DNA of 64,000 nucleotides from CAWBJP01 sp044867425 (GTDB lineage Bacteria; Actinomycetota; Acidimicrobiia; IMCC26256; BP-133), in assembly GCA_044867425.1 (NCBI GenBank), contig JBIOUX010000029.1:15287-79286 (forward strand), read 5' to 3'. The position numbers were made by a program, and so were the translations under genes. This document shows positions 8,952-16,887 of the stretch, one piece after another. Each line of letters opens with the position of its first letter. Within the stretch, counting starts at the first letter, position 1. The notes beneath the pieces are model-generated. The model was not told the DNA's origin. It saw nothing but the letters and a program-made list of their open reading frames with translations, and ran no database searches.

Positions 8952-9353
8952 TCAACCCGTGTACGGAGACCCGGCCGGGAGGATCCCGAACCCACCGGGC
9001 ACGACGACAACCTGGACCGGGTAGCCCTCGATCTCCTTCGGGAGCCGATCGCGGACCAAGTCATTCTCGACGTCGATCCGGACGGCGTCGTCGCCGATCG
9101 GCGTTTGGCCCTCGGACACGCCGTGGACTCCCTCGATCTTGAACAGCCGTGCCCTGTTCCGCTCCACCACACCCGCGATCGATGACTGAGGCCTTTGCGG
9201 GGGCGGCGGGGTGAAGGACACTGCAGCCTGTTCCGGAGCACCGCCGGGCTCTGCGAAGTCCTGGGCTTGCACACTGTCCACGGAGACCACCTCCAGAAGC
9301 AACAAGGCCATTGCGGCCAGAACCAGGAGAGAGAGCGATCGATGTCGGCTCAT
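8952..9353 (-). CDS. Secreted single-domain protein resembling the protease N-terminal domain
   Basis: A 133-aa protein with a clear signal peptide (MSRHRSLSLLVLAAMALLLL, probable cut after SVQAQ). A Pro-rich linker and one small domain follow, containing KIEGVHGVSEG and EIEGYPVQVVVVPGG. That pattern resembles the region before the catalytic domain in trypsin-like proteases such as the one encoded just upstream on the same strand (QGVGIGLSEPGG). An AAGGGA site precedes the ATG. It could be a secreted partner, chaperone or inhibitor of that protease; this is inference. Confidence 0.6.
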   Translation of the reverse strand: MSRHRSLSLLVLAAMALLLLEVVSVDSVQAQDFAEPGGAPEQAAVSFTPPPPQRPQSSIAGVVERNRARLFKIEGVHGVSEGQTPIGDDAVRIDVENDLVRDRLPKEIEGYPVQVVVVPGGFGILPAGSPYTG

Positions 9354-9475
9354 CGTGCAGTCCCTTCCGGTGGCGCGTCCGGTCTCTCCGGACTGCGACC
9401 TCGGCTAGTTGGACGACTCCATGGCGAGCACGGTTCCGATCATCGACGATCGATTCTCTCTCCTGGGCGGCTCCA

Positions 9476-10630
9476 TCAGGTATACAGGTTAATGTCGAGC
9501 CCCGCGACCACCCAGGGCATCGGATTGCAGATCGTGTAGCCCCCGCCGCCCGCGAACAGCAGGCCGACCGGGGACCTCGTCGAGTCCCACGTCCAGACGC
9601 TCGAACCGGAGTCCCCGCCCGCGCTGAAGTTGCCGCTGTAGCCCTGGACCACGAACTGGCCGGCGAACCAAGCGTTGCCGACGCCGTAGTTGATCCAGCC
9701 GGACCAGTTGAGGGCGACGATGCGGCCCACAGTCAGCTGGGTCGTCCGGCCGCTCTTGCCAACGTTCCAGCCGAGCTGGGGGTAGCGGGGCTGGCTAGAG
9801 ATCCGGAAGAACTGCACGGCGCCGCCGGAGAGGTAGACCAACTCGCGGCGGACGCGGTCCGGCCAACACCACCCGGTGGCGCAGTCCACGTAGTTCGTCG
9901 TTCCGCCGAAGACGATGGGGCAAAAGCGCTCCAGGATCGCGATCTGGTAAGCGGGGCAGCTGCCGCCGTCGTAGGGGCCGGGCTGACAGATGCAGTCGCC
10001 GAAGACCGCGTTGTTGGAGTTGGCGAGGACGTGGTTGTTGCTGAGGACCATGAGCCTCGAGTTGCGCGGCGCGCTGCGACCAACCGAAAGGCAACCGATG
10101 GTCCCGGCCGTGACCTTGCGGTGCGCAACCGAGACGCCGCCCGGAGCGGCTCTGATGTAGAAGCGGTGAGACTGTGCGTCGATGATCCCGCTCTTGTGCA
10201 CCGATAGCGGGAGATCGGCTGCGGCCTGGACGCCGAGGGATTCCACGACCGCCGAGCGCACCTGGCCGGTCGAAGCCTCCTCGGCCACGAACACGGCCAG
10301 CGTCGGCGAGCCCGGCTCGCCGGGTCCTCCCGGCTCGCTGAGCCCGATGCCGACGCCCTGTATGTTGCCGACGTCGGAAGCGAAGGCCTCAGCTGCCTGC
10401 ACACCGGACGCCCAGCCCTGCTGGTGAATGGCCTCCTCGAGCGCTCCTTTCGCGTCTAACAGTTGCGAGGGAATTCCGGCCATGGCCTCCGGCGCGGCAC
10501 TGAAGGCAGCCTGCTCTGTCAGGCCCTCACTGGGCGGCTGAAACTGCACGCCGGCGTTCTCCTCCGCGGCGGCAGCCTCTGGCCCCGTCGGTGGAGAGAA
10601 GCTCGACTGTCCGCTTCCTGGGTCTGTCAT
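9476..10630 (-). CDS. Trypsin-like serine protease-fold protein with disordered N-terminus
   Basis: A 384-aa protein. Residues 1-55 are low-complexity, 60-145 form a prodomain-like region, and about 165-375 a trypsin-type domain. The likely triad is His200 (VLSNNHVLA), Asp249 (NYVDCATG) and Ser341 (GGDSGSSVW). The segment GKSGRTTQLTVGRIVALN is typical of this group. Six Cys lie between residues 213 and 255, suggesting disulfides and an exported protein, yet no signal peptide is visible. AAAGGAGC gives a strong ribosome binding site. The small secreted gene follows 122 nt downstream. The substrate is unknown. Confidence 0.8.
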   Translation of the reverse strand: MTDPGSGQSSFSPPTGPEAAAAEENAGVQFQPPSEGLTEQAAFSAAPEAMAGIPSQLLDAKGALEEAIHQQGWASGVQAAEAFASDVGNIQGVGIGLSEPGGPGEPGSPTLAVFVAEEASTGQVRSAVVESLGVQAAADLPLSVHKSGIIDAQSHRFYIRAAPGGVSVAHRKVTAGTIGCLSVGRSAPRNSRLMVLSNNHVLANSNNAVFGDCICQPGPYDGGSCPAYQIAILERFCPIVFGGTTNYVDCATGWCWPDRVRRELVYLSGGAVQFFRISSQPRYPQLGWNVGKSGRTTQLTVGRIVALNWSGWINYGVGNAWFAGQFVVQGYSGNFSAGGDSGSSVWTWDSTRSPVGLLFAGGGGYTICNPMPWVVAGLDINLYT

Positions 10631-11423
10631 TGCATTTGCTCCTTTCTTTGGCTCGGCCTGGGTCGGTCGCCTGGGTCGTGTTGGCCTAGGGCATCAGCGC
10701 CCGCCCACCGCGCAGAGCAACGTCTCCGCGGCCAAATCTTCGGGCAGGGCCTGCTGCCCATTGGGCACCTTGGCTGAGTGAATTTACCTCTGCGCCGTGC
10801 GGGATGGTCCTGCCGCTCTGGTCGTGAACACGGGAATTCAGGACTCGAAGCGAGCAGCCCTTAGTGCCGTTTCGGTCCACCCAAACGCGACATAATCGGA
10901 GCGGATATTGGCCTTGCGGTCGGCGAAATCGGGCGGCAAACAACAGCTCAACGCAACTGGCAGATGAGTAGTGCTTCAGTGCTCCGGCCGCAGGCCACCT
11001 TGGGGCCCCGGAGAAGCCTGATCACGCCAAAATGATTCTGAAAGTAATCGTGGAGTAAGCCGATGCCGACGCTAACCCATATGTGCTCCACATACAATCG
11101 CCATTTTCTTGCCCATTACCCATCCGGCCGGACGGTCGTTATTGCGACAAAATGGTCACTCTTCTGAGGCCGGATGTAAAGATCATCGCAATGAGCGTGC
11201 GGCGGCCTTACAGAGTTCGGCGTCGAGGAAACAAGCCTTTTTCCTCATTGGTCACAGACATAACATGAACGCACGATAAGGGTTGGCTTAGGTAGCGCCG
11301 GCGGAGCCCACGAGGAACCCGCCCGATTCGGCAGGGTTCCGTGTCTCTTTGCCCGCCCCGGGGCCACTCCTCGATCGGTCGAGGTGGGTCCGGGCGTCGG
11401 GTCGGCTCGGCGCGCGAGACCGG
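10631..11423. other. Gene-poor, AT-richer interval
   Basis: About 790 bases upstream of the protease contain no convincing gene. Bases 10890-11290 are clearly less GC-rich than the rest of the window, and possible frames such as 10686-10943 minus and 11083-11268 plus show no domain or initiation signal. The composition suggests foreign or decayed DNA. The protease promoter should lie in the first 100-200 bases. Confidence 0.45.
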
Positions 11424-11700
11424 TCAGGCGAGCCAGGCGTCGGGAACCGTGAAGCCGGCCCGCAGAACGAGGTGGGCGTGGAGGGCGGTGGCCTCCGGCG
11501 GGCCAAGGACAACCGGGGGGATCCCGTCGAAGTGAAGGCGATGTTGCGTCCGCCCGGCGTGGTGCGGGCCCGGTAGACGAGGGGCGGCGGCCGGGCGTGC
11601 CACCAGTCGTAGACGGCGTCGGCCAGGCGCCCGCACGTCTCGAGCAGCGGATCGGGGTCCGCCCTGGCGCCGATGTCGATGCGTGAAGGCCAGGCTCAGC
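11424..11700 (-). pseudogene. RES-domain protein remnant (NAD+ phosphorylase toxin family), frameshifted
   Basis: Read from about 11680 downward, one frame gives RLADAVYDWWHARPPPLVYR then TPGGRNIAFT. The next frame continues with EATALHAHLVLRAGFTVPDA and WLA before TGA at 11424. Together these match the C-terminal half of RES-domain proteins, but the reading frame breaks near 11520-11533 and the N-terminal part is missing or shifted again near 11690. RES proteins are toxins that phosphorolyse NAD+, normally paired with an Xre-type antitoxin; no partner is visible. I treat it as a dead gene. Confidence 0.65.
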
Positions 11701-11816
11701 AGCCGAAGGAGGAAAGGAAAGAGGACATCCCTGATGCTTCCACGGTGGAAAGCGCCGGGTACTGACACCCGCTGGGCCCGGCGGTCGCCCGGCCCGCCAC
11801 CGCTCTAGAAAGCCTT

Positions 11817-11870
11817 GGATTATGGGCGCCCCCAACAACGGGCCCTGCTCCCCCGGAGCGCCCATAATCC
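11817..11870. repeat. 13-bp perfect inverted repeat with 28-nt spacer
   Basis: GGATTATGGGCGC at 11817-11829 is perfectly repeated in inverse at 11858-11870. There is no T-run after either arm, so it is not a clear intrinsic terminator, and the arms lack the conserved ends of integron attC sites. It lies between the RES remnant and the VOC gene in the accessory stretch and could be a mobile-element end or a recombination site. Confidence 0.6.
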
Positions 11871-11973
11871 ACGTTATGTAAACTCCAGAAATTCACGAGC
11901 CCACAGCCCCTCCTCTCTCTACGGTGTCGCCCGGAACGGGCATGGTGCCCGGGCCGGCTGAGGAGGGACCGCG

Positions 11974-12354
11974 GTGAGCCAAGCCCGATTGATCGAGGTG
12001 GAGCTGTTCGTGACCGACATCGAGCGGGCCGTCGGTTTGTACCGCGACGTCATCGGCCTGCCCCTCGAGGGCCACGCCCACGCCGAGGGCGACCCGATCC
12101 ACCACCACGCCGCCTGGGGCGACTGGGAGGCAGGTCCCGAGGGCGGCTTCCTGCTCTTCAGCATCTACGCCGCCGGGGGCGGCGAGGCCACCCGCTCCTC
12201 GTTCGGGTTCAGCGTCGACGACCTCGACGCCGTCCACGGCCAGGTGGAGGCCAGTGGCACCAAGGTGGTCCAGCCTCCTACCACCCGGCCCTGGGGCCGG
12301 AGCGCCACCTACCAGGACGCCGACGGCAACACCGTCTCCCTCACCCAGGCCTGA
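11974..12354 (+). CDS. VOC-family (glyoxalase/bleomycin-resistance fold) protein
   Basis: A 126-aa single VOC domain starting at GTG, with AGGAGGGA about 8 nt upstream. It opens with the strand EVELFVTDIERAVGLYRDVI and ends with the typical ATYQDADGNTVSLTQ. The family uses paired beta-alpha-beta-beta-beta units to bind a metal or hydrophobic ligand; activities range from lyases and dioxygenases to drug binding. The specific role is unknown. It is monocistronic in appearance. Confidence 0.8.
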   Translation: MSQARLIEVELFVTDIERAVGLYRDVIGLPLEGHAHAEGDPIHHHAAWGDWEAGPEGGFLLFSIYAAGGGEATRSSFGFSVDDLDAVHGQVEASGTKVVQPPTTRPWGRSATYQDADGNTVSLTQA

Positions 12355-12758
12355 GCGCAAGCGAGGACAAACCGTAAAGACCACTCCTGGGGGCCGTAGG
12401 GCCACCTCCCCTGGTCATTTCGGACGGTCGACGCCTGGATCATCGGTGCCATCCAGAAAATGACCCGGCCGCAACGGCCCGGATCCGGAACAAAGCCGCG
12501 CCCCCGGAACTTGGTCCTCTCGATGAAGAGCACGCTGAGCCCCCAAAAGACATCGTTCGTTGAGTTCGCCCGGGCGGCGCTCGAGCGGGCGGAGACGATC
12601 CTGGCCCGCGTCGAAGCGGACGGCGACGCCCACGCCATCGAGAAGTGGCGGCGGGTGGTCACCTCCCTCGAGGCGGAGCAGCCCGGGGAGCGGCCACGGC
12701 CGTGCCCCGCTCCTCGTAACGCCCCGGCCGTCCCCGAGACGCCCGCCCGCCGCCGGGC
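12355..12758. other. Interval with one weak coding candidate
   Basis: About 400 bases between the VOC stop and the convergent small membrane gene. Only the plus-strand candidate at 12523 shows any protein-like sequence. I see no clear terminator or promoter. Confidence 0.35.
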
Positions 12759-12963
12759 TCAGGCATTCCCAGAGCGGTGCCGCTCCCCCATCTCGAGCCC
12801 GATCGAGATGACCGCCCCGATGACGGCCATGACCGTGGCCATCCGCAGGCCCAACTGGAGGCGATCCTGGCGGGCGAGGTGGCAGCGCCCTCCAACCTGT
12901 CCGAACAGGTTGTCCAGCTCCTGCACGGCGGGGCCGCACCGGGTCCGGCCATCCGGTTCATAG
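12523..12963 (+). CDS. Doubtful small helical protein
   Basis: From ATG 12523 the first ~45 codons read like a helical protein (FVEFARAALERAETILARVE, then AIEKWRRVVTSLEAEQ). After about 12700 the frame becomes Arg/Pro-rich and runs antisense to the membrane gene at 12759-13046, so the true 3' end may be earlier or frameshifted. No domain is recognised and the ribosome binding site is weak. Confidence 0.28.
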   Translation: MKSTLSPQKTSFVEFARAALERAETILARVEADGDAHAIEKWRRVVTSLEAEQPGERPRPCPAPRNAPAVPETPARRRAQAFPERCRSPISSPIEMTAPMTAMTVAIRRPNWRRSWRARWQRPPTCPNRLSSSCTAGPHRVRPSGS

Positions 12964-13046
12964 GCGGTCGTGTTCCCCAGCCAGAGGACGGCCAGAGCCG
13001 TGCCGATGAGGACGGCGGTCACCAGGGGCACGATCCCGCGGCGCAT
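12759..13046 (-). CDS. Small two-helix membrane protein
   Basis: A 95-aa protein with an N-terminal membrane helix (VPLVTAVLIGTALAVLWLG) and a second near residues 68-85 (MATVMAVIGAVISIGLEMG), separated by a polar loop with two Cys. It starts 9 nt after the amidohydrolase stop on the same strand, so it is the last gene of the glutamine-synthetase-like operon. I recognise no family. Confidence 0.65.
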   Translation of the reverse strand: MRRGIVPLVTAVLIGTALAVLWLGNTTAYEPDGRTRCGPAVQELDNLFGQVGGRCHLARQDRLQLGLRMATVMAVIGAVISIGLEMGERHRSGNA

Positions 13047-13055
13047 CCGGCCAGG

Positions 13056-14174
13056 TCAGGCGGTTGCTTCCAGCCCGTAGAGGCGACGGGCGTTGCCGGC
13101 CAGGATCATCTCCGCCCACTCGAGCGCGACCGGCTCCCCCACCGCCTGCTCCCCCACCAGCCGGCCCAGCGCACCGGCCAGGGCGTCACGCCACCAGCGG
13201 GCAGCCAGGAAGAACATCTCCGGCGCCCGGGACGCGTCGGTGGCGAAGAGGACCTTCGTGGCCGGCGCCAGCTCCAGCGCCTCGAACAGCAGCTCGCTCC
13301 CCCGGTGACTGACGAGCAGGAGCGTCAACGACAGGTCGACGAACACGTGGCTGTGGACGTGGGCCAGCCAGGCCGCCTGACGGACATAGGGGTAGCAGTG
13401 GAGCAGCACCACCGGCACCCCGGCGGCGCCGGCCTCGGCGATGACCCGGCCGAGGAGCGAGGGGTCGGCGCGGTGCAGGTCGAGGTCGGCGTCGCCGATG
13501 CCGGTGTGGATCTGCAGGGGTACGGGCCCATGAGCCTGGGCCACCTCCAGTGCCTCCCTCAGGAAGAAGGCGATGAGGGCCGGATGGACGAGGCGATGGG
13601 AGCCGGACGCCCGCCACGCCCGGTAGGCGGACCGCGACTCGTCCCCTTCGGGATGGGGCAGGTCGAGTCCGCAGCGATAGGCGGCGATCGTCTTGAGCCC
13701 CACCGCCCCGCCGGCCAGGGCGGCGGCCAGCGACTCCCGGAAGTCCTCCCGCAGGACTTCGAAGGGCGGCCAGCCCCGCGCCGCCGACTCCACCACCGAT
13801 TCGATCCGCACCAGCCGGCGCACCGGACAACCGGCCAGATCGGCATGGGCGGCGAGACCCAGCGATCGGGCGACCGGGAAACCGTCGTCGACGAAGAGCG
13901 CCTCGAACCGGCAGGCCGACATCAACCGCTTGGCGTGGGCCTCGAAGCCGGCGGTCCGGCGGGCTTGGGCCAGCGCCGCCTCGTCGGCTACCTCCAGATC
14001 GGCCAGCGCCCGGCGGTAGGCGGGATGGTGTCGCATCTGGGCCCGCTGGTCGGCCTGCGCGCTCTCGGACAGCAGGTCGGGCAGGGCCCACTCCCGCTCG
14101 GGGCCGGACAGCTGATGGGCGTGCTGGTCGATCGCCGCCATCTCCTCCACCGCCGCCCGCAGCTCCCCCACCAT
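13056..14174 (-). CDS. Amidohydrolase-2 family protein (FluG N-domain-like)
   Basis: A 372-aa TIM-barrel hydrolase. Metal-ligand candidates are the HxH in AIDQHAHQL, His in PLQIHTGIGD, His in VVLLHCYPYV and Asp in LFATDASRAP, with AVGLKTIAAYR near the barrel centre. It starts 4 nt after the glutamine-synthetase-like gene. In fungal FluG and some bacterial proteins the same two domains are fused in one chain, so the split pair here likely acts on the same gamma-glutamylated amine. The natural substrate is unknown. Confidence 0.8.
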   Translation of the reverse strand: MVGELRAAVEEMAAIDQHAHQLSGPEREWALPDLLSESAQADQRAQMRHHPAYRRALADLEVADEAALAQARRTAGFEAHAKRLMSACRFEALFVDDGFPVARSLGLAAHADLAGCPVRRLVRIESVVESAARGWPPFEVLREDFRESLAAALAGGAVGLKTIAAYRCGLDLPHPEGDESRSAYRAWRASGSHRLVHPALIAFFLREALEVAQAHGPVPLQIHTGIGDADLDLHRADPSLLGRVIAEAGAAGVPVVLLHCYPYVRQAAWLAHVHSHVFVDLSLTLLLVSHRGSELLFEALELAPATKVLFATDASRAPEMFFLAARWWRDALAGALGRLVGEQAVGEPVALEWAEMILAGNARRLYGLEATA

Positions 14175-14178
14175 GGCG

Positions 14179-15522
14179 TCAGTACTTGAGGAAGTGGTGG
14201 CGGTACTCGAAGGCGTCGTCGTGGGCGGCGTAGGCGACGACCTCCGAGCGCCGCACGGCCAGGTAGGCCTGGGCCAGCGGCTCGCCCAGGGCCTCCATCA
14301 GCACGAAGTCGGCCTCCAGGGCGTCGAGGGCGTCGGCCAGGGTCTGGGGGTAGCGGGCCGCCCCCGCCGCCTGGCGCTCCTCCTCCGACAGGTCGGCCGG
14401 ATCCACGGTCACGGGCCTCGGCGGTTCGAGCTTCTGGCGGATGCCGTCGAGGCCGGCAGCCACCAGCCCACCGAAGGCGAGATAGGGGTTGGCGGAGGCG
14501 TCGGCGGGCTTCAGCTCCAGGTTGGTCGAGGTCTCCTCGGCGCCCCAGAAGGTGGACGGCACCCGCACCGTCGCCTCCCGGTTGTCGGGCCCCCAGCACA
14601 CATAGGCCGAGCTCCACGACCGGGGCTGCAGGCGGCGGTAGGAGTTCACCGACGGGGCGGTGAGGGCCAGCAGGCCGGGGGCATGGGCGAGCACGCCGGC
14701 CACGAACCGCTCGGCCAGCGCCGACAGGCCGAAGCGGCCGGCCGGGTCGAAGAAGGCGTTCCGCTCCCCCTCCCAGGCGCTGAAGTGGATGTGGGCGCCG
14801 TTGCCGGCCGCCTCGGGCCAGGGCTTGGGGGCCAGGGAGGCGGCCAGCCCGAAGCCGTCGGCCACGGCCCGGATCGTCTCCCGCACCAGGATCTGGGTGT
14901 CGGCGGCGGCGAGCAGGGGCCGGGGGGCGACGGAGAGCTCCTGCTGGCCCCAGCCGAGCTCGGGGTAGTACTGCTCCAGCTCGATCCGCTGAGCCGAGAG
15001 GGCCTCCACCAGGGCGTCGGTGACCTCGGCGGCGGCGGCCATGCCCACCGTCGAGAAGCACAGGCTCTCGTCGATGGGGGCAAACCCCTCGCCCATCGGG
15101 CGGACCAGGGCGAACTCGTTCTCCACCGCCGCCCGCAGGTGGAGGCCCTCCTCCCCCAGGCGTTCCACCATGCGGCGCAGGAAGTGCCGGGGCCCGACGG
15201 GATCGGGCTCCCCGTCGAGGCCGACGTGGTCGCAGAGCATGGCCGCCGACCGGGGGGCGTAGGGCAGGATGGTCAACGTGTCCGGGTCGGGCACGAGGCG
15301 GACCTCGCCCACCGGACCCAGGCCGGGCACGGATTGGAGCTGATCGAGGGAGTTCATGGCCGACATGGCCACCGTGAGGCCGATGCCGGTGCGCATGCGC
15401 TCGGTCAGGCGGCCCACCGCCGTGGTCTTGCCCCGGACGGTCCCGCCGTTGTCGCAGTAGAGGAAGCGGACCAGGCGCACCCCCGCCATCTCGCAGGCGG
15501 CGAGCACCTCGTCCGGGGTCAC
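14179..15522 (-). CDS. Glutamine-synthetase-family ligase (gamma-glutamylamine synthetase-like)
   Basis: The 447-aa protein is read from GTG 15522, which overlaps the upstream stop as GTGA. The N-terminal beta-grasp part includes VRFLYCDNGGTVRGK. The catalytic domain has AAVENEFALV, NGAHIHFSAW, APSVNSYRRLQP and NREATVRVPS, which supply metal and ATP/glutamate contacts. It lacks the usual GlnA adenylylation-loop context and belongs to the divergent group that glutamylates polyamines, ethanolamine or other amines. Coupling to a gamma-glutamyl hydrolase and an amidohydrolase supports amine catabolism. Confidence 0.85.
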   Translation of the reverse strand: MTPDEVLAACEMAGVRLVRFLYCDNGGTVRGKTTAVGRLTERMRTGIGLTVAMSAMNSLDQLQSVPGLGPVGEVRLVPDPDTLTILPYAPRSAAMLCDHVGLDGEPDPVGPRHFLRRMVERLGEEGLHLRAAVENEFALVRPMGEGFAPIDESLCFSTVGMAAAAEVTDALVEALSAQRIELEQYYPELGWGQQELSVAPRPLLAAADTQILVRETIRAVADGFGLAASLAPKPWPEAAGNGAHIHFSAWEGERNAFFDPAGRFGLSALAERFVAGVLAHAPGLLALTAPSVNSYRRLQPRSWSSAYVCWGPDNREATVRVPSTFWGAEETSTNLELKPADASANPYLAFGGLVAAGLDGIRQKLEPPRPVTVDPADLSEEERQAAGAARYPQTLADALDALEADFVLMEALGEPLAQAYLAVRRSEVVAYAAHDDAFEYRHHFLKY

Positions 15523-16253
15523 CGCCCTCTGGCCTCGGCCACGAAGGCGCCGAACAGCGCCTGCTGGAGCGGGTCGGCGGCAGCCGTGGCCTCGCTGTGC
15601 CACTGGATGCCGACCACCCACCCGTCCTCGTGCTCCACCCCTTCCAGCAGGCCATCGTCGGCCCAGGCCACTGGCACCAGCCCCTCCCCCAGGCGGTCCA
15701 CGGCCTGGTGGTGGTGGGAGAAGGTCTGGGCCCGGTCAGCGCCGATCGCCTTGCGCAACCGGGTGCCGGCTTCGATGCGGACGTCGTGGAGCACGCCTTC
15801 GCTGCCGTCGGGGCTGCGATGCGGAACCAGGTGCTCCCAGTCGTTGATGTGCTGGTGGAGGGTTCCCCCCAGAGCCACGTTGAGGACCTGGATCCCCCGG
15901 CAGATGGCCAGGGTGGGGACGCTGGTCTCGACGGCGGCCCGCAGCAGCGGGATCTCGAACCCGTCCCGGGCGGGATTCACGTAGGCCACCTCGGGGCGGG
16001 CCTCGGCGCCGTAACGGGCGGGGTCCACGTCCCCGCCGCCCACCACCACCAGGGCTTCGAAGCGGGAGAGCCGTTGGGCCGCTTCGGCGTCGTCCAGAGC
16101 CACCGGCATGAGGATGACGCCGTCGGCGCCGGCCCGGTCCAGCGCCTCCAGGTAGGCGACGGGGGTGGCGATGGACCCCTGGCGCCACCCCAGCACCCCC
16201 CCGGCGGTGATGGGGACGCCGGTCACGGCGATGAGCGGTCGGGAACCTGGCAT
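15519..16253 (-). CDS. puuD: Gamma-glutamyl-gamma-aminobutyrate hydrolase family (class I glutamine amidotransferase fold)
   Basis: A 244-aa protein with nucleophile Cys118 in LAICRGIQVLN and the His/Glu pair in VGIQWHSEA. This is the PuuD type, which releases the amine from gamma-glutamyl conjugates. It opens with PLIAVTGVP. It is the first gene of an operon with the glutamine-synthetase-like ligase (GTGA overlap), the amidohydrolase and a small membrane protein. The substrate may be a polyamine-derived or ethanolamine-derived conjugate; the symbol denotes family only. Confidence 0.82.
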   Translation of the reverse strand: MPGSRPLIAVTGVPITAGGVLGWRQGSIATPVAYLEALDRAGADGVILMPVALDDAEAAQRLSRFEALVVVGGGDVDPARYGAEARPEVAYVNPARDGFEIPLLRAAVETSVPTLAICRGIQVLNVALGGTLHQHINDWEHLVPHRSPDGSEGVLHDVRIEAGTRLRKAIGADRAQTFSHHHQAVDRLGEGLVPVAWADDGLLEGVEHEDGWVVGIQWHSEATAAADPLQQALFGAFVAEARGR

Positions 16254-16271
16254 TGGACAGAGCGTATCGGG

Positions 16272-16300
16272 CAGGGCCCCGGGGTTCGCCCGGGGCCCTG
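16272..16300. terminator. 12-bp GC-rich hairpin downstream of the ogt/secreted-protein genes
   Basis: CAGGGCCCCGGG at 16272-16283 pairs perfectly with 16289-16300 around a 5-nt loop. It lies just after the minus-strand gene ending at 16327 and before the puuD start, so it probably ends the upstream minus transcript. There is no U-tract, as is common in high-GC actinobacteria. Confidence 0.6.
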
Positions 16301-16326
16301 GTCGCTGGCTTCGGTGCCGGCGTCGG

Positions 16327-16827
16327 TCAGAACTTGTCGGGGAACTGCTTGACGATGGTGGTGGACAGCGGGTTGGCGATCATCGACATGTGGTGGGCGG
16401 ACGAACGCAGGTTGGTGTAGGCCTTGGCGTAGTCCTTGGCCGCCTGGGCGTCGATCACGTCCTTGAGCGTGAGGATGTGAGTCTTGACCAGCTCGGCCAC
16501 GGTGGCCGGAGGGAGCTCGGGGCTGGCCGAGTTGAGGAAGGCACCGAAGTCCTTGGTGTAGTTGGCGAGATCGGTGACGGCCTGGTCCTGCTTGGCCTGG
16601 TCCTTGGCCGCCAGACCCTTCGTGTAGTCGACCACGAAGCCGATGTGTTTCTTCCACAACGGGTCGAAGGCCTTGCCCACCTCGGCCCCGAAGACGCTGC
16701 TGATGGCCTCGGTCAGGGAGTTGGAGTTGGCGTCGAGGGCGGCGGCGGCGGCCGTGAACTCATCCGAGCGCCCGCCCAGGGCGGCGTTGGCGGCGGCGGC
16801 GGCGAGCACCACGTGCTCCTGGAACAT
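16327..16827 (-). CDS. Helical secreted-type protein lacking its signal peptide
   Basis: From ATG 16827 the 166-aa product is all-helical (MFQEHVVLAAAAANAALGG, FDPLWKKHIGFVVDYTKGL). It resembles exported actinobacterial proteins that start with a signal peptide followed by a segment like AAQLRSNLTGMFQEHV. That segment is present here upstream of the ATG, but the frame then runs directly into the stop of the ogt gene at 16888-16890 with no start codon or signal sequence. The 5' end therefore appears deleted. The function is unknown, with two helical-bundle repeats likely. Confidence 0.6.
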   Translation of the reverse strand: MFQEHVVLAAAAANAALGGRSDEFTAAAAALDANSNSLTEAISSVFGAEVGKAFDPLWKKHIGFVVDYTKGLAAKDQAKQDQAVTDLANYTKDFGAFLNSASPELPPATVAELVKTHILTLKDVIDAQAAKDYAKAYTNLRSSAHHMSMIANPLSTTIVKQFPDKF

Positions 16828-16887
16828 GCCGGTGAGGTTCGACCGCAGCTGGGCGGCCGGGGAGTCGGGGCCAAAAGAAACTCCGCC

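Noticed and set aside
10686..11268. Two short frames (10686-10943 minus, 11083-11268 plus)
   Set aside because: They have no ribosome binding site and no recognisable domain, and the composition matches non-coding AT-richer DNA.
11817..11870. An integron attC site
   Set aside because: The inverted repeat lacks the conserved outer RYYYAAC/GTTRRRY ends.
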